Shown: piece after piece, positions 1 to 8,298 of the stretch
How positions within the stretch are numbered: position 1 is the stretch's first letter
Layout: every line of letters starts with the position of its first letter
NCBI RefSeq assembly: GCF_022397955.1
Contig: NZ_JAKEUQ010000007.1
Span: forward strand, 92,414-146,216
From: Vibrio sp. Isolate32
Lineage (GTDB): Bacteria > Pseudomonadota > Gammaproteobacteria > Enterobacterales > Vibrionaceae
Direction: 5' to 3'
Length of the DNA: 53,803 nucleotides
The notes under the pieces: generated by a model
The model's input: only the letters and a program-made list of their open reading frames with translations
Told to the model about the DNA's origin: nothing
Database searches by the model: none
Made by a program: the position numbers and the translations under genes

Positions 1-2
1 CA

Positions 3-775
3 GTGAAATGGGAAGAGCTAAGGCAGCTCGTCATGGACGAGTTCGCCATCTTTAAGGGGCATCGGTATGCTACTGTCATCGCTGACGCTAAGACTCACCA
101 AGTCATTTGGATAGGGTTAGGCCGTAGCCGTAAGGACATACGACCGTTCTTCGAGCAGCTAGGTGAGCATGGGATAAATATCGAAGCCGTCGCGATGGAC
201 ATGAATACGGCTTTTGACCTTGAAGTTCAAGCGCACTGCCCGAACGCAAAAATCGTTTACGACTTGTTCCATGTTGTTGCTAAGTTCGGTCGTGAGGTGA
301 TGGATAGAGTCAGAGTCGACCAAGCCAACAAACTCAAGCAAGATAAAAAGCGAGGCAATGGGTCAAGCGTTCACGCTGGGTGTTGTTGAAAAATAGAGGC
401 AACTTAAATACACGGCAAGACAGCTATCTTACAGAAATATTGAATATTAATAAGGAGTTAATGACCACTTATATACTCGGAGCCCAACTCAAAGAGCTTT
501 GGTATTGTGAATCAGAAGCACATGCTAAAGGGCTCTGGGAGGCGTGGTGGGCACAAGTACAAGAGAGTGGAATTAAGCCATTGCAAGAGTTCGCACGAAA
601 ACTGAGTCCTTATCTTCACGGCATTATCGCATCGGCAAGTTATCCGCTCAACCCCTGCACATTGGAAGGGATAAACAACAAGATAAAGCTAATCAAGCGA
701 ATGGGGTATGGGTATCGAGATACAGACTATTTCTTCTTGAAGATAAAAGCGGCTTTCCCTGGAAAGCCGCGATGA
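3..775 (+). pseudogene. ISL3-family transposase, 3' part, frameshifted
   Basis: Two overlapping reading frames (3-389 and 380-775) together give the C-terminal two thirds of an ISL3-type (IS204/IS1001/IS1096/IS1165) DDE transposase. The first frame carries the core around VAMDMNTAFDLEVQAHCPNA and YDLFHVV. The second continues from RSRWVLLKNR to the family-like end FFLKIKAAFPGKPR. The break lies at the five A residues 345-349. One extra A, or a -1 slip on AAA-AAG, restores a continuous read through KKARQWVKRSRW. ISL3 transposases are normally one uninterrupted ORF, so a disabled copy is the simplest reading. The 5' part lies outside the window. No terminal inverted repeat was confidently recognised downstream. 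Confidence 0.85.
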
Positions 776-1254
776 ACCTTTTAATTTGGATGTTTTTTTA
801 CCTATATTGGGATTGAACACCATCTTTTTGTAGATTAATAAATAAAATAATCTAAATTATTTTAGTTCCATCTATTTATCCGAATTATCCAGTCCTAATA
901 ACTAGGAAATTGTGATATCAGATTTATTTAATAGCTTGTTTATTAATATTTTTATCATAAAAAACTTCGTTTTATAGTACTTAGAATAAAAATATTCATA
1001 GCATGGGTATTATTATAAGATTAGGAAGATCATTACTACCTTTGGTTATCATATTACAAGCTACTTAGCAATTTCTATATGTGAAATATGAAATTGTTTT
1101 TTATGAAATGTTCAGTTTATTCTCTTGGTGGTATTTTTCGGCCATTGGGTTCCTCCTGTCTCCATAAAACCTGTCACTATTAAGTAAGGTTATATGCCTA
1201 CTCGCAGCACCCGACCTGTTCAATTTAAACATGATAAATATAAGGTTGGTAAAC
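776..1254. other. AT-rich intergenic region and gad leader
   Basis: There is no credible gene here. The stretch from about 780 to 1110 is strongly AT-rich with many short A and T runs, unlike the flanking coding DNA. This is the composition typical of silenced or transferred DNA upstream of acid-resistance genes. The last 120 bases before the antiporter form a mixed-composition leader containing a CCTCC stretch near 1151. I see no recognisable riboswitch fold. The promoter of the acid-resistance operon should lie here, but I cannot place it with confidence. Confidence 0.6.
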
Positions 1255-2775
1255 ATGGCAAATTTGCATAATACGAAAAAAGAGGGTATTGGAATATTTG
1301 CCCTCGCAATGCTGAACATCGTTGCGGTGGTCAGTTTAAGGGGGCTTCCTGCCGAAGCTGAGTATGGTCTCAGTTCCATTTTCTACTATATTTTTGCAGC
1401 AATCGTTTTTCTCATTCCTGTCTCTCTTGTTGCGGCTGAGCTCGCCACGGGGTGGTCAGAAAAAGGCGGTATTTTCCGTTGGGTAGGCGAAGCATTTGGC
1501 CCTCGTTTTGCTCTCGTGGCCATGTTTATGCTGTGGATTGAAGTAACGGTTTGGTTTCCCACAGCATTAACATTTGGTTCCGTTTCACTTGCTTTTGTTG
1601 GCCCCGACCAAACATGGGATCAAGCATTGGCACAAAACAAATTTTTTGTTCTCGGTATTGTGTTGGCCATTTATTGGGTTGCAACCTATATCGCTTTACG
1701 TGGTACGGAGGCATTCTCCAAAGTCGCGAAATGGGGCGGTCTAATTGGTACGGTGATTCCTGGGCTTGTGTTGATTGTTTTGGGTTTTTCGTATTTATTA
1801 TTCTCAGGCCAAACACCTCAAGTGGAATTGTCGTGGAGCCAGGTGATCCCTGATTTCTCCAACTTCAATAATGTGGTTCTTGCAGCAAGTATCTTCCTGT
1901 TTTATGCCGGTATGGAAATGAACGCATTACACGTAAAAGAAGTGGACAACGCTGCACGCAATTATCCCTTAGCCATAATGATTGCAGCCATTGGTACCGT
2001 TAGTGTTTTCGTTCTAGGCACTCTAGCCATTGCTTTTGTGATCCCGCAACAAGACATCAGCTTAACGCAAAGCTTACTTGTCGCTTACAACAAAATGTTT
2101 GCGTGGGCAGGTATCAGTTGGGCATCACCTATTATGGCTGCTTGTTTGGCTCTGGGCGTATTAGCAATGGTTGTTGGTTGGGTCGCAGGCCCGTCTTCAG
2201 GTTTACTTGTTGTTGCTAAAGGGGGGTATCTCCCACGTTTTTGGCAACAAACCAACCAGCATGGTATGGCGACACATATCATGATGGCACAAGCATTGTT
2301 GGTAACAATGATTTCAACCGTCTTTGTGGTATTACCGTCAGTACAGGCGGCATATCAGATCTTAAGCCAGTTAACGGTAGTTCTTTACCTCATCATGTAT
2401 CTGTTGATGTTCGCAGCGGCAATCCATCTACGTTACACCCAGCCTAATCGTCCACGCCCTTATAAAATTCCGGGTGGCAATGTTGGGATGTGGCTCATCG
2501 CTGGTCTCGGTTTTATCGGATCATTGATTGCATTTGTCTTCTCATTCATTCCGCCAAGTCAAATTTCAGTGGGTAGCCCTGAAGCGTATATCGGTATCCT
2601 TGTTGTGTTAACGGGGATGTTCGTTACCGTGCCATTTGTTATTTACAAAGTGCGCAAACCACATTGGCGTGATCCCGCAGTGACAGATTTCGCTCCGTTT
2701 ACATGGGAGATTGAAGATATCCACCCTGGGGTGATCAATACATCTGACAAAGTTACGCATACATTGAACTCATAG
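1255..2775 (+). CDS. gadC: Glutamate:GABA antiporter (GadC-like)
   Basis: This is an inner-membrane amino-acid antiporter of the APC family, about 506 residues with roughly twelve hydrophobic segments. The family exchanges external glutamate (or glutamine) for internal GABA. That completes the proton-consuming decarboxylation cycle. GadC-like features are the GLPAEAEYG stretch after the first helix, the YAGMEMNALHVKEVDNAARNY segment typical of this subfamily, and a hydrophilic C-terminal tail of about 40 residues that in GadC acts as a pH-controlled plug. The start at 1255 is preferred over the in-frame ATG at 1231 because AAGG sits at the right spacing. The glutaminase gene follows after 13 bases and then the decarboxylase, so it is probably the first gene of an operon. 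Assignment is strong from sequence plus context. Confidence 0.93.
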   Translation: MANLHNTKKEGIGIFALAMLNIVAVVSLRGLPAEAEYGLSSIFYYIFAAIVFLIPVSLVAAELATGWSEKGGIFRWVGEAFGPRFALVAMFMLWIEVTVWFPTALTFGSVSLAFVGPDQTWDQALAQNKFFVLGIVLAIYWVATYIALRGTEAFSKVAKWGGLIGTVIPGLVLIVLGFSYLLFSGQTPQVELSWSQVIPDFSNFNNVVLAASIFLFYAGMEMNALHVKEVDNAARNYPLAIMIAAIGTVSVFVLGTLAIAFVIPQQDISLTQSLLVAYNKMFAWAGISWASPIMAACLALGVLAMVVGWVAGPSSGLLVVAKGGYLPRFWQQTNQHGMATHIMMAQALLVTMISTVFVVLPSVQAAYQILSQLTVVLYLIMYLLMFAAAIHLRYTQPNRPRPYKIPGGNVGMWLIAGLGFIGSLIAFVFSFIPPSQISVGSPEAYIGILVVLTGMFVTVPFVIYKVRKPHWRDPAVTDFAPFTWEIEDIHPGVINTSDKVTHTLNS

Positions 2776-2788
2776 GGTAGGATTTCTA

Positions 2789-3748
2789 ATGTCAAAAGGT
2801 GATACCTCTATATGTAGCAACGAGCTAGCTGCAGCTATGCAGAAAGCGTTGGAAAGTAATATTAATAACGATGAGGGTCAAAATGCCGATTACATCCCAT
2901 GTTTGGCCTTAGTACCTCCGCAATTGACGGGCTTGGCTTTTGTCTCTGTCACTGGTGATGTCATTCAGTTGCAAGATGCGGAGTACCCATTTGCGATTGA
3001 ATCTATCTCCAAAATTATGACATTGGGCCTAGTCCTGGAACAGTCCGGTGCCGATGAACTGCATCGTAAAATTGGTGCAGAACCAACAGGTATGCCTTTT
3101 AACTCTGTTTTGGCTCTGGAGCTACATCAAGGTAAGCCACTTACGCCATTAGTTAACGCGGGTGCGATTGCAACGGTGAGCATGGTAAAAGCTAATGACG
3201 CACAAGATCGTTGGCAGAAAATCTTGGCGTTTCAATCTGCCTTAGCCAATAGCGATATAGTGCTTTCTGAAGAAGTGAACCAATCTGAGCAAACCACCAA
3301 TGTACATAACCGCGCTATTGCATTATTACTTGAGTCGTCTGACTGTATTTACTCTGATTCGATGCAAGCGTGTGATGTTTACACTCGCCAATGTTCAACC
3401 TTATTTAATACAGTTGAGCTAGCAACCGTTGGTGCCACCTTGGCAAATGGTGGTAAAAATCCACGCTCAAAACATGTCATTATCTCGCCAGAAAACATCC
3501 CTCATATCTTGGCTGAAATGACGATGGAAGGGTTGTACGATACGTCCGGTGATTGGGCGTATGACGTTGGTCTTCCGGGGAAAAGTGGTGTAGGTGGTGG
3601 TTTGGTTGTCGTGATTCCTAATGTAGGCGCATTAGCGGCATTTTCACCACGCTTAGATCAATATGGAAACAGTGTACGTGGTCAACAAATGATCAAACAA
3701 ATTGCTCAAACTATGGGTTGGAATTTGTTTAGTAGTCAGCAACGTTAA
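2789..3748 (+). CDS. glsA: Glutaminase
   Basis: This is a serine-dependent beta-lactamase-like glutaminase of 319 residues, close to the family's usual 305-315. It converts glutamine to glutamate plus ammonia in the cytosol. The catalytic S-x-x-K is at residues 72-75 (ESISK). Other family segments are the NAGAI region, the NR..A.L stretch, the Y-T-R-Q-C-S region and the C-terminal GKSGVGGG loop. In E. coli a glutaminase of this family (YbaS) with GadC forms the glutamine-dependent acid-resistance system, where released ammonia takes up a proton. Placement between gadC and gadB (13 and 14 base gaps) supports the same role here. Confidence 0.95.
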   Translation: MSKGDTSICSNELAAAMQKALESNINNDEGQNADYIPCLALVPPQLTGLAFVSVTGDVIQLQDAEYPFAIESISKIMTLGLVLEQSGADELHRKIGAEPTGMPFNSVLALELHQGKPLTPLVNAGAIATVSMVKANDAQDRWQKILAFQSALANSDIVLSEEVNQSEQTTNVHNRAIALLLESSDCIYSDSMQACDVYTRQCSTLFNTVELATVGATLANGGKNPRSKHVIISPENIPHILAEMTMEGLYDTSGDWAYDVGLPGKSGVGGGLVVVIPNVGALAAFSPRLDQYGNSVRGQQMIKQIAQTMGWNLFSSQQR

Positions 3749-3762
3749 AGTAGGAAAAAAAT

Positions 3763-5157
3763 ATGGCACTTCATCATGTAAAACAAAACAATGATCCCAT
3801 TTTTGGCTCAGAAAATATCCATCGTGTTGCGGCTGCCCAAAAGCTGCCACAGCAAGAACAATCACCAACCGTGATCTACCAGATGATCCGTGATGAGCTT
3901 TACCTAGACGGTAATGCTCGACAAAATTTAGCGACTTTTTGCCAAACATGGCAAGAAGATGAAGTTCACAAGTTAATGGACCTCTCTATCGACAAAAATA
4001 TGATTGATAAAGATGAATATCCTCAATCGGCAGAAATCGAAGGTCGTTGTGTACACATGCTGGCTGATTTATGGAATGCGCCAGATGCCAGTACTACGGT
4101 TGGAACTTCTACTACGGGGTCAAGTGAAGCCTGTATGTTGGGAGGTTTGGCAGCATTATGGCGTTGGCGTGATAGACGTCGTGAACAAGGTTTATCAATC
4201 GAAAAGCCCAATATGGTTTGTGGACCTGTGCAAGTTTGTTGGGAAAAATTTGCTCGCTATTGGGATATAGAAATTCGTCAGATGGATATGGAGGAAAACC
4301 ATTACTTCATGCAGCCAGAAGACATGTTAAATATGGTTGATGAAAACACAATCATGGTAGTTTCTACCTTTGGGCAAACATTTACAGGTCTTTACGAAAC
4401 GGTAAAACCCTTATCAGATGCTTTAGATACTTATGAGCGTGAAAGTGGTGTTTCGATTGATATTCATGTTGATGGTGCCAGTGGTGCAATGTTAGCGCCT
4501 TTCTGTGCGACAGAAATTGATGCGTGGGATTTTCGCTTAGATCGTGTGAAATCAATCAGTACCTCTGGTCATAAATTTGGTCTATCACCTTTGGGCGTAG
4601 GTTGGGTCATATGGCGCACTAGTGAAGATTTACCGGAAGGTTTGGTGTTCCATGTTAATTATTTAGGTGGTGATATGCCGACCTTCGCGTTGAACTTCTC
4701 TCGTCCTGCCGGTCAAATCATCGCGCAGTATTATAACTTCCTTCGTTTAGGTTATGAGGGTTATCGACGTATCCATTCTGCGAGCTACGATGTGTGTGAC
4801 TATTTAGTAGAGGAGCTCAATAAGTTCGACTTGTTTGAATTTTTATTCGATGGTAACCGTGAAAAAGGCATTCCGGCTATCGCGTGGCGTTTAAAACCGG
4901 GAGTTAAGGTAGATTACACTCTCTATGACTTAGCTGATCGTCTGCGCACGCGCGGTTGGTTAGTGCCTGCGTACAGCTTGCCTGCTCATATTGAGAGTAT
5001 GGTTATACAGCGTATTTTGGCAAAACAAGGTTTGACCATTGACTTAGCGAACTTATTGATTGCAGATTTCAAAAGATCAATTGAATTTTTGGAGAAAAAT
5101 GGTTCCACTAATTGCAGTGCGAAAGATTCAAGTTCATTTGATCACAGTGGTCATTAA
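3763..5157 (+). CDS. gadB: Glutamate decarboxylase
   Basis: This is a pyridoxal-phosphate group II decarboxylase of 464 residues that converts glutamate to GABA and CO2, consuming a proton. The PLP lysine is K271 in the STSGHKFGL motif, near the equivalent K276 of E. coli GadB. The upstream HVDGASGAMLAPF segment supplies the cofactor-binding aspartate. The TSTTGSSEACMLGGLA segment is family-typical. AGGAAAAAA provides the ribosome site before the ATG. It is the last gene of the antiporter-glutaminase-decarboxylase operon and is followed by a terminator hairpin. The final 20 residues after ILEFLEKNG-like sequence are Ser-rich and poorly conserved. Confidence 0.96.
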   Translation: MALHHVKQNNDPIFGSENIHRVAAAQKLPQQEQSPTVIYQMIRDELYLDGNARQNLATFCQTWQEDEVHKLMDLSIDKNMIDKDEYPQSAEIEGRCVHMLADLWNAPDASTTVGTSTTGSSEACMLGGLAALWRWRDRRREQGLSIEKPNMVCGPVQVCWEKFARYWDIEIRQMDMEENHYFMQPEDMLNMVDENTIMVVSTFGQTFTGLYETVKPLSDALDTYERESGVSIDIHVDGASGAMLAPFCATEIDAWDFRLDRVKSISTSGHKFGLSPLGVGWVIWRTSEDLPEGLVFHVNYLGGDMPTFALNFSRPAGQIIAQYYNFLRLGYEGYRRIHSASYDVCDYLVEELNKFDLFEFLFDGNREKGIPAIAWRLKPGVKVDYTLYDLADRLRTRGWLVPAYSLPAHIESMVIQRILAKQGLTIDLANLLIADFKRSIEFLEKNGSTNCSAKDSSSFDHSGH

Positions 5158-5203
5158 ACTAAATTATCGATAATTCGATATTAGGTGAAGCAATACATGT
5201 ATT

Positions 5204-5240
5204 AAAGGCTAATCGTAATCTCAGTTAGCCTTTATTCTTT
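5204..5240 (+). terminator. Terminator of the gad operon
   Basis: The arms AAAGGCTAA (5204-5212) and TTAGCCTTT (5225-5233) form a nine-base-pair hairpin followed by a T-rich tract. It sits 47 bases after the decarboxylase stop codon. A separate 16-base palindrome, TATCGATAATTCGATA, lies at about 5164-5179. Confidence 0.75.
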
Positions 5241-5272
5241 TAAAGCCAATGAAATTCACGAGCTAGAGTTGT

Positions 5273-5887
5273 ATGTTTGTCCACATAACTGAAATTATTT
5301 GTATTTGTGCCTTTGCGCTCAGCGCAGTATTAAGTGAAGCCAACAAAGGAGAAGACATTATTAGTGTATTGGTTCTTGGCTTAACAACGGCATTAGGTGG
5401 CGGTACAGTTCGTGATGTCATTCTATCCACCGAGCAAGTGTTTTGGATTCAATATCCTGAATATTTTTGGGCAGCGATCATTAGTTCACTGGTTGGTTTT
5501 GTTAGCGCGGCTAAACTAAGACAACTTAAAGCGGAGCGAATTATTTTGATTTTGGATGCGATTGGTATTTCAATTTTCTCTATTTTGGTCACTAAGAAAT
5601 TGATCCACCTCGATTATGCGGATTATGTTGCTATTACCATGGGGGTAATCACTGCCGTATTTGGAGGTGTAGTGCGTGATGTCCTTGTTAATCGCCCCAC
5701 AATGTTCAATAACACTGAATTCTATGCCACACCAGTTATCATGGGGTGCGCAGCGTTTGTAGGGCTCTCTCATTTAGGTATGGACACCAATATTAACACG
5801 ACTTTCTGCATTGCCTTTATTGTGATTTTTAGAGTTTATATCGTTCTGACTAAGAAGAGTTTCCCAAGCTATTTGTTACTTAAATAA
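5273..5887 (+). CDS. TRIC/UPF0126-family membrane protein
   Basis: This is a 204-residue inner-membrane protein with about seven hydrophobic helices and two internal repeats. Each repeat carries the hallmark glycine-arginine-aspartate motif: GGGTVRD near residue 42 and GGVVRD near residue 131. These define the prokaryotic TRIC (trimeric intracellular cation channel-like, formerly UPF0126, YicG/YadS) family, reported to conduct monovalent cations. Its position just behind the gad operon, past a terminator, allows a role in charge balance during acid stress, but this is inference only. The upstream ribosome site is weak (GAGCTAGAG). Length fits the family (about 200-215). Confidence 0.88.
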   Translation: MFVHITEIICICAFALSAVLSEANKGEDIISVLVLGLTTALGGGTVRDVILSTEQVFWIQYPEYFWAAIISSLVGFVSAAKLRQLKAERIILILDAIGISIFSILVTKKLIHLDYADYVAITMGVITAVFGGVVRDVLVNRPTMFNNTEFYATPVIMGCAAFVGLSHLGMDTNINTTFCIAFIVIFRVYIVLTKKSFPSYLLLK

Positions 5888-6309
5888 ACGAAACCTCGGA
5901 TGGTTGTCCTTTATAATGAGCCTCTAACTTTTTAGTCTAACCCTATCAAAGTTAGTGTTCAGAAATAGCGGCAAAAAAGGCTTTAGAACAAAGCCTAGTT
6001 TTTTGATAAGCAGTGATTCGACTATCAAACATCTCGACGAGGTTATCGAGTATTTATAAACCTGAGGTGATCCGTTATTTACTGCGATTGATTTGTACAA
6101 ATTTTCCTCATTGCCTTTTGTCATGTCTCCCCGGAGTTGAATCTGATTCAAGTGCTCCCTGAGTATCATTGGAGATGATCGCCAAGCGTATTTAGTGTAC
6201 AAAGAAAGAAAATATCAGCCAAAGGCTTTGACCCTGCTTATTGGTGTATTGATTGAGAGTGTTCGATCTTTTCATAGCGATGACTTGGTCAAATAAAAGG
6301 AGAAAGAAT
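5888..6309. other. Intergenic region with possible relic coding segment
   Basis: There is no intact gene. On the minus strand, 6050 down to 5952 can be read for 32 codons ending in a stop (LDNLVEMFDSRITAYQKTRL and then an Ala/Phe-rich end). It looks like the C-terminal tail of a lost protein, possibly a transposase, but I cannot name its family. The stretch from 6253 to 6309 is the leader of the next gene, with AAAGGAGAAAGA just before its ATG. Confidence 0.35.
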
Positions 6310-7185
6310 ATGAAAGTAAGTTTTATCGGGCTAGGCGTTATGGGTTTCCCAATGGCAGGCCACCTAGTCAAAGCCGGTTTTGAAGTGACGGTATTTAACC
6401 GCACTCACAGCAAAGCGCTAGACTGGGCTGATAAACATCAAGGTAAAGCGGCCGAATCTGTGGCTGAATGTGTAGCAGAAGCTGACGTGGTATTGGTTTG
6501 TGTTGGTAATGATGACGACGTTCGCAGCATGACAACCAGCGAAACAGGTGCATTAGCCGCAATGAAGCCAAACGCGATTCTTGTCGACCACACCACAACG
6601 TCTGCAGTGCTGTCTGAAGAGCTTGAAGTGGCCGCGAAGCAAGCGGGTGTTCGCTTTATGGATGCCCCCGTGTCTGGTGGTCAAGCGGGCGCAGAAAACG
6701 GCGTGTTAACCATCATGTGTGGTGGCGAAAAAGAGCTATTTAACGATCTTAAACCTGTGTTCGAAGCTTACGGAAAATCGTCAGTTCTGATGGGTAAAGT
6801 CGGCCAAGGCCAACGTGCAAAAATGGTCAATCAGATCTGTATCGCAGGCGTATTGAATGGCCTATCTGAAGGCTTGGTACTTGCAGAGAAATCGGGCTTG
6901 GATATCCAAACACTGGTTGATTGCCTGAAAAACGGCGCTGCGGGCTCATGGCAGATGGAAAACCGTGCTACCACAATGGCACAAGACAAGTTCGATTTTG
7001 GCTTCGCCATTGACTGGATGATCAAAGACTTAGGTTTCTGCCTAGATGAAGCTGAGCGCCAAGGCATTCAACTTCCATTGACGGAAAAGACCAACAACGC
7101 ATACAAGGCACTGTCTGCACAAGGTGAAGGCCGCATGGATACCTCTGTATTGATGAAAGCTGTGGTTGAAGAGACAAAGAAGTAG
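6310..7185 (+). CDS. NAD(P)-dependent beta-hydroxyacid dehydrogenase (GarR/MmsB-like)
   Basis: This is a 291-residue cytosolic oxidoreductase of the 3-hydroxyisobutyrate / tartronate-semialdehyde reductase family. The Rossmann dinucleotide motif GLGVMG is at residues 7-12. The substrate-site motif DAPVSGGQAGAENG is near residues 118-131. The catalytic lysine is K171 (QRAKMVNQ), matching the family position. The start at 6310 is chosen over the in-frame ATG at 6253 because AAAGGAGAAAG precedes it and the Rossmann strand begins at once (MKVSFIG). It stands alone between an intergenic region and a terminator. The substrate cannot be told from sequence; tartronate semialdehyde, 3-hydroxyisobutyrate and succinic semialdehyde are all possible. 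Confidence 0.9.
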   Translation: MKVSFIGLGVMGFPMAGHLVKAGFEVTVFNRTHSKALDWADKHQGKAAESVAECVAEADVVLVCVGNDDDVRSMTTSETGALAAMKPNAILVDHTTTSAVLSEELEVAAKQAGVRFMDAPVSGGQAGAENGVLTIMCGGEKELFNDLKPVFEAYGKSSVLMGKVGQGQRAKMVNQICIAGVLNGLSEGLVLAEKSGLDIQTLVDCLKNGAAGSWQMENRATTMAQDKFDFGFAIDWMIKDLGFCLDEAERQGIQLPLTEKTNNAYKALSAQGEGRMDTSVLMKAVVEETKK

Positions 7186-7222
7186 AAAGATAGAAGTAAT
7201 AGAAGCTTCGTTTAGACAATTA

Positions 7223-7250
7223 AAAATAGCCGCTAATCAGCGGCTATTTT
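7223..7250. terminator. Bidirectional terminator between convergent genes
   Basis: This is a 28-base near-perfect palindrome with core arms AGCCGCT and AGCGGCT (loop AATC), flanked by A4 on the left and T4 on the right. It lies between the dehydrogenase (+) and the LysR gene (-), whose 3' ends converge. An exact reverse-complement copy is at 9330-9357. Confidence 0.9.
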
Positions 7251-7300
7251 TGTTTGTAAAAAGTGATAACGAGCCTTTCCCGCTCGTGTTAGGGAATTAA

Positions 7301-8143
7301 CTACCCAGACTGAAGCATAACCCTTTTAACCACGTCATGAACTGCAAGATTTAGAGGGCTTTGACGATCGACAAGACGCATGCAGGATACAAGGTTTAAA
7401 TCAATTCTAAGCGCTTTGGGGGGCTGTATCGTATTAAGCGAAGCGTCCTTCCAACTGTCGCTTAACACGCAGGCGTGCTCTCCCTGCTCGAGAATTTGCC
7501 TCGCAACTGAAAAATTGTCCACTGTGATACTGATGTTGGGGTTAATTCCACTGCTTCTCAACATCTCTAAATATCGATAGCGGTCTTCATTCCAGCCTTG
7601 ACTGCGGATCTTGATAAAAGGCAATTGCAACGCCTCTTCCCATGTTAGTGGCCCCAATGATTTTGACACGGCGACCACCAGTTGGTCGGCCATGATGCGT
7701 TTCTGGAAGATATTGGTACTGCGGTCTTCGTTTAGAAAGTGCACGCCCAAGGTGATATCACCCTCTTCTAATTTTTGCTCTGTATCTGATGTCCAAGTCT
7801 TCAGCTCTATTTGTGCTTTGGGGAATGTTTTCGAGAGCTCCCTAAATAAACTTAGACCTGAAAATTCGAGTGTGGAAGCGAAGAAAGCGAGGGTGATTGG
7901 CCCTTCATAGGTAGCAGGATCGAATGTTACTGGTGAGGTAGCGGAGTGCACGAGCGACAGAGCTTGCTCAATCTTGGGCAAAATAGATTTGCTGTAGTGC
8001 GTTGGCCTCAACCCTTCCGTGGTACGTTCGAAAAGTGGGTGTCCTAATTGCTCTCTTAGCTTGGTCATTTGCTTGCTGACAGCGCTCTCTGAGATCCCCA
8101 GCTTTATCCCAGCCCTTTTTAGGCTATTCGACTGACACAGCAA
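7301..8143 (-). CDS. LysR-family regulator, N-terminus damaged
   Basis: This is a LysR-type transcriptional regulator: winged helix-turn-helix (LGISESAVSKQMTKLREQLG) followed by a LysR substrate-binding domain (SGLSLFRELSKTFP; DNFSVARQILEQGEHACVLS). The only usual start codon in this frame is TTG at 8143, giving 280 residues. However, the upstream codons continue the family N-terminus (NLLRTFVLL) until an in-frame TAG at 8165-8167. The natural start has therefore probably been lost by a nonsense or indel change, and the first helix of the DNA-binding domain would be incomplete. It is divergent from the broken DUF1254 gene, with two T-N11-A boxes between them. It may be non-functional, or may use a rare CTG start at 8158. 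Confidence 0.8.
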   Translation of the reverse strand: MLCQSNSLKRAGIKLGISESAVSKQMTKLREQLGHPLFERTTEGLRPTHYSKSILPKIEQALSLVHSATSPVTFDPATYEGPITLAFFASTLEFSGLSLFRELSKTFPKAQIELKTWTSDTEQKLEEGDITLGVHFLNEDRSTNIFQKRIMADQLVVAVSKSLGPLTWEEALQLPFIKIRSQGWNEDRYRYLEMLRSSGINPNISITVDNFSVARQILEQGEHACVLSDSWKDASLNTIQPPKALRIDLNLVSCMRLVDRQSPLNLAVHDVVKRVMLQSG

Positions 8144-8176
8144 TACAAACGTACGCAGTAAGTTCTAATCTACACT

Positions 8177-8220
8177 TTCCACCTTGGAAAGTCCTATTTT
8201 CCTCGCTTTCCATTTTGGAA
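8177..8220. promoter_or_regulatory. Two LysR-type T-N11-A boxes
   Basis: Two 13-base sites with the identical pattern TTCCA-N3-TGGAA lie at 8177-8189 and 8208-8220. Each fits the LysR-family T-N11-A rule with perfect five-base arms. Their centres are 31 bases apart, close to three helical turns on one face. They sit just upstream of the LysR gene (-) and about 80 bases upstream of the DUF1254 gene (+). That is the expected place for an autoregulated divergent LysR operator. Confidence 0.65.
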
Positions 8221-8298
8221 GTATAGAGTGATCACTGTCGGCGGAGCAAACAATACTCTTCCAAATGACATTCACTTTGAAATATAAAGGTCGCTACT

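Noticed and set aside
776..1254. Riboswitch in the gadC leader
   Set aside because: The CCTCC segment and short pairings near 1150-1210 do not form a fold I can match to a known class.
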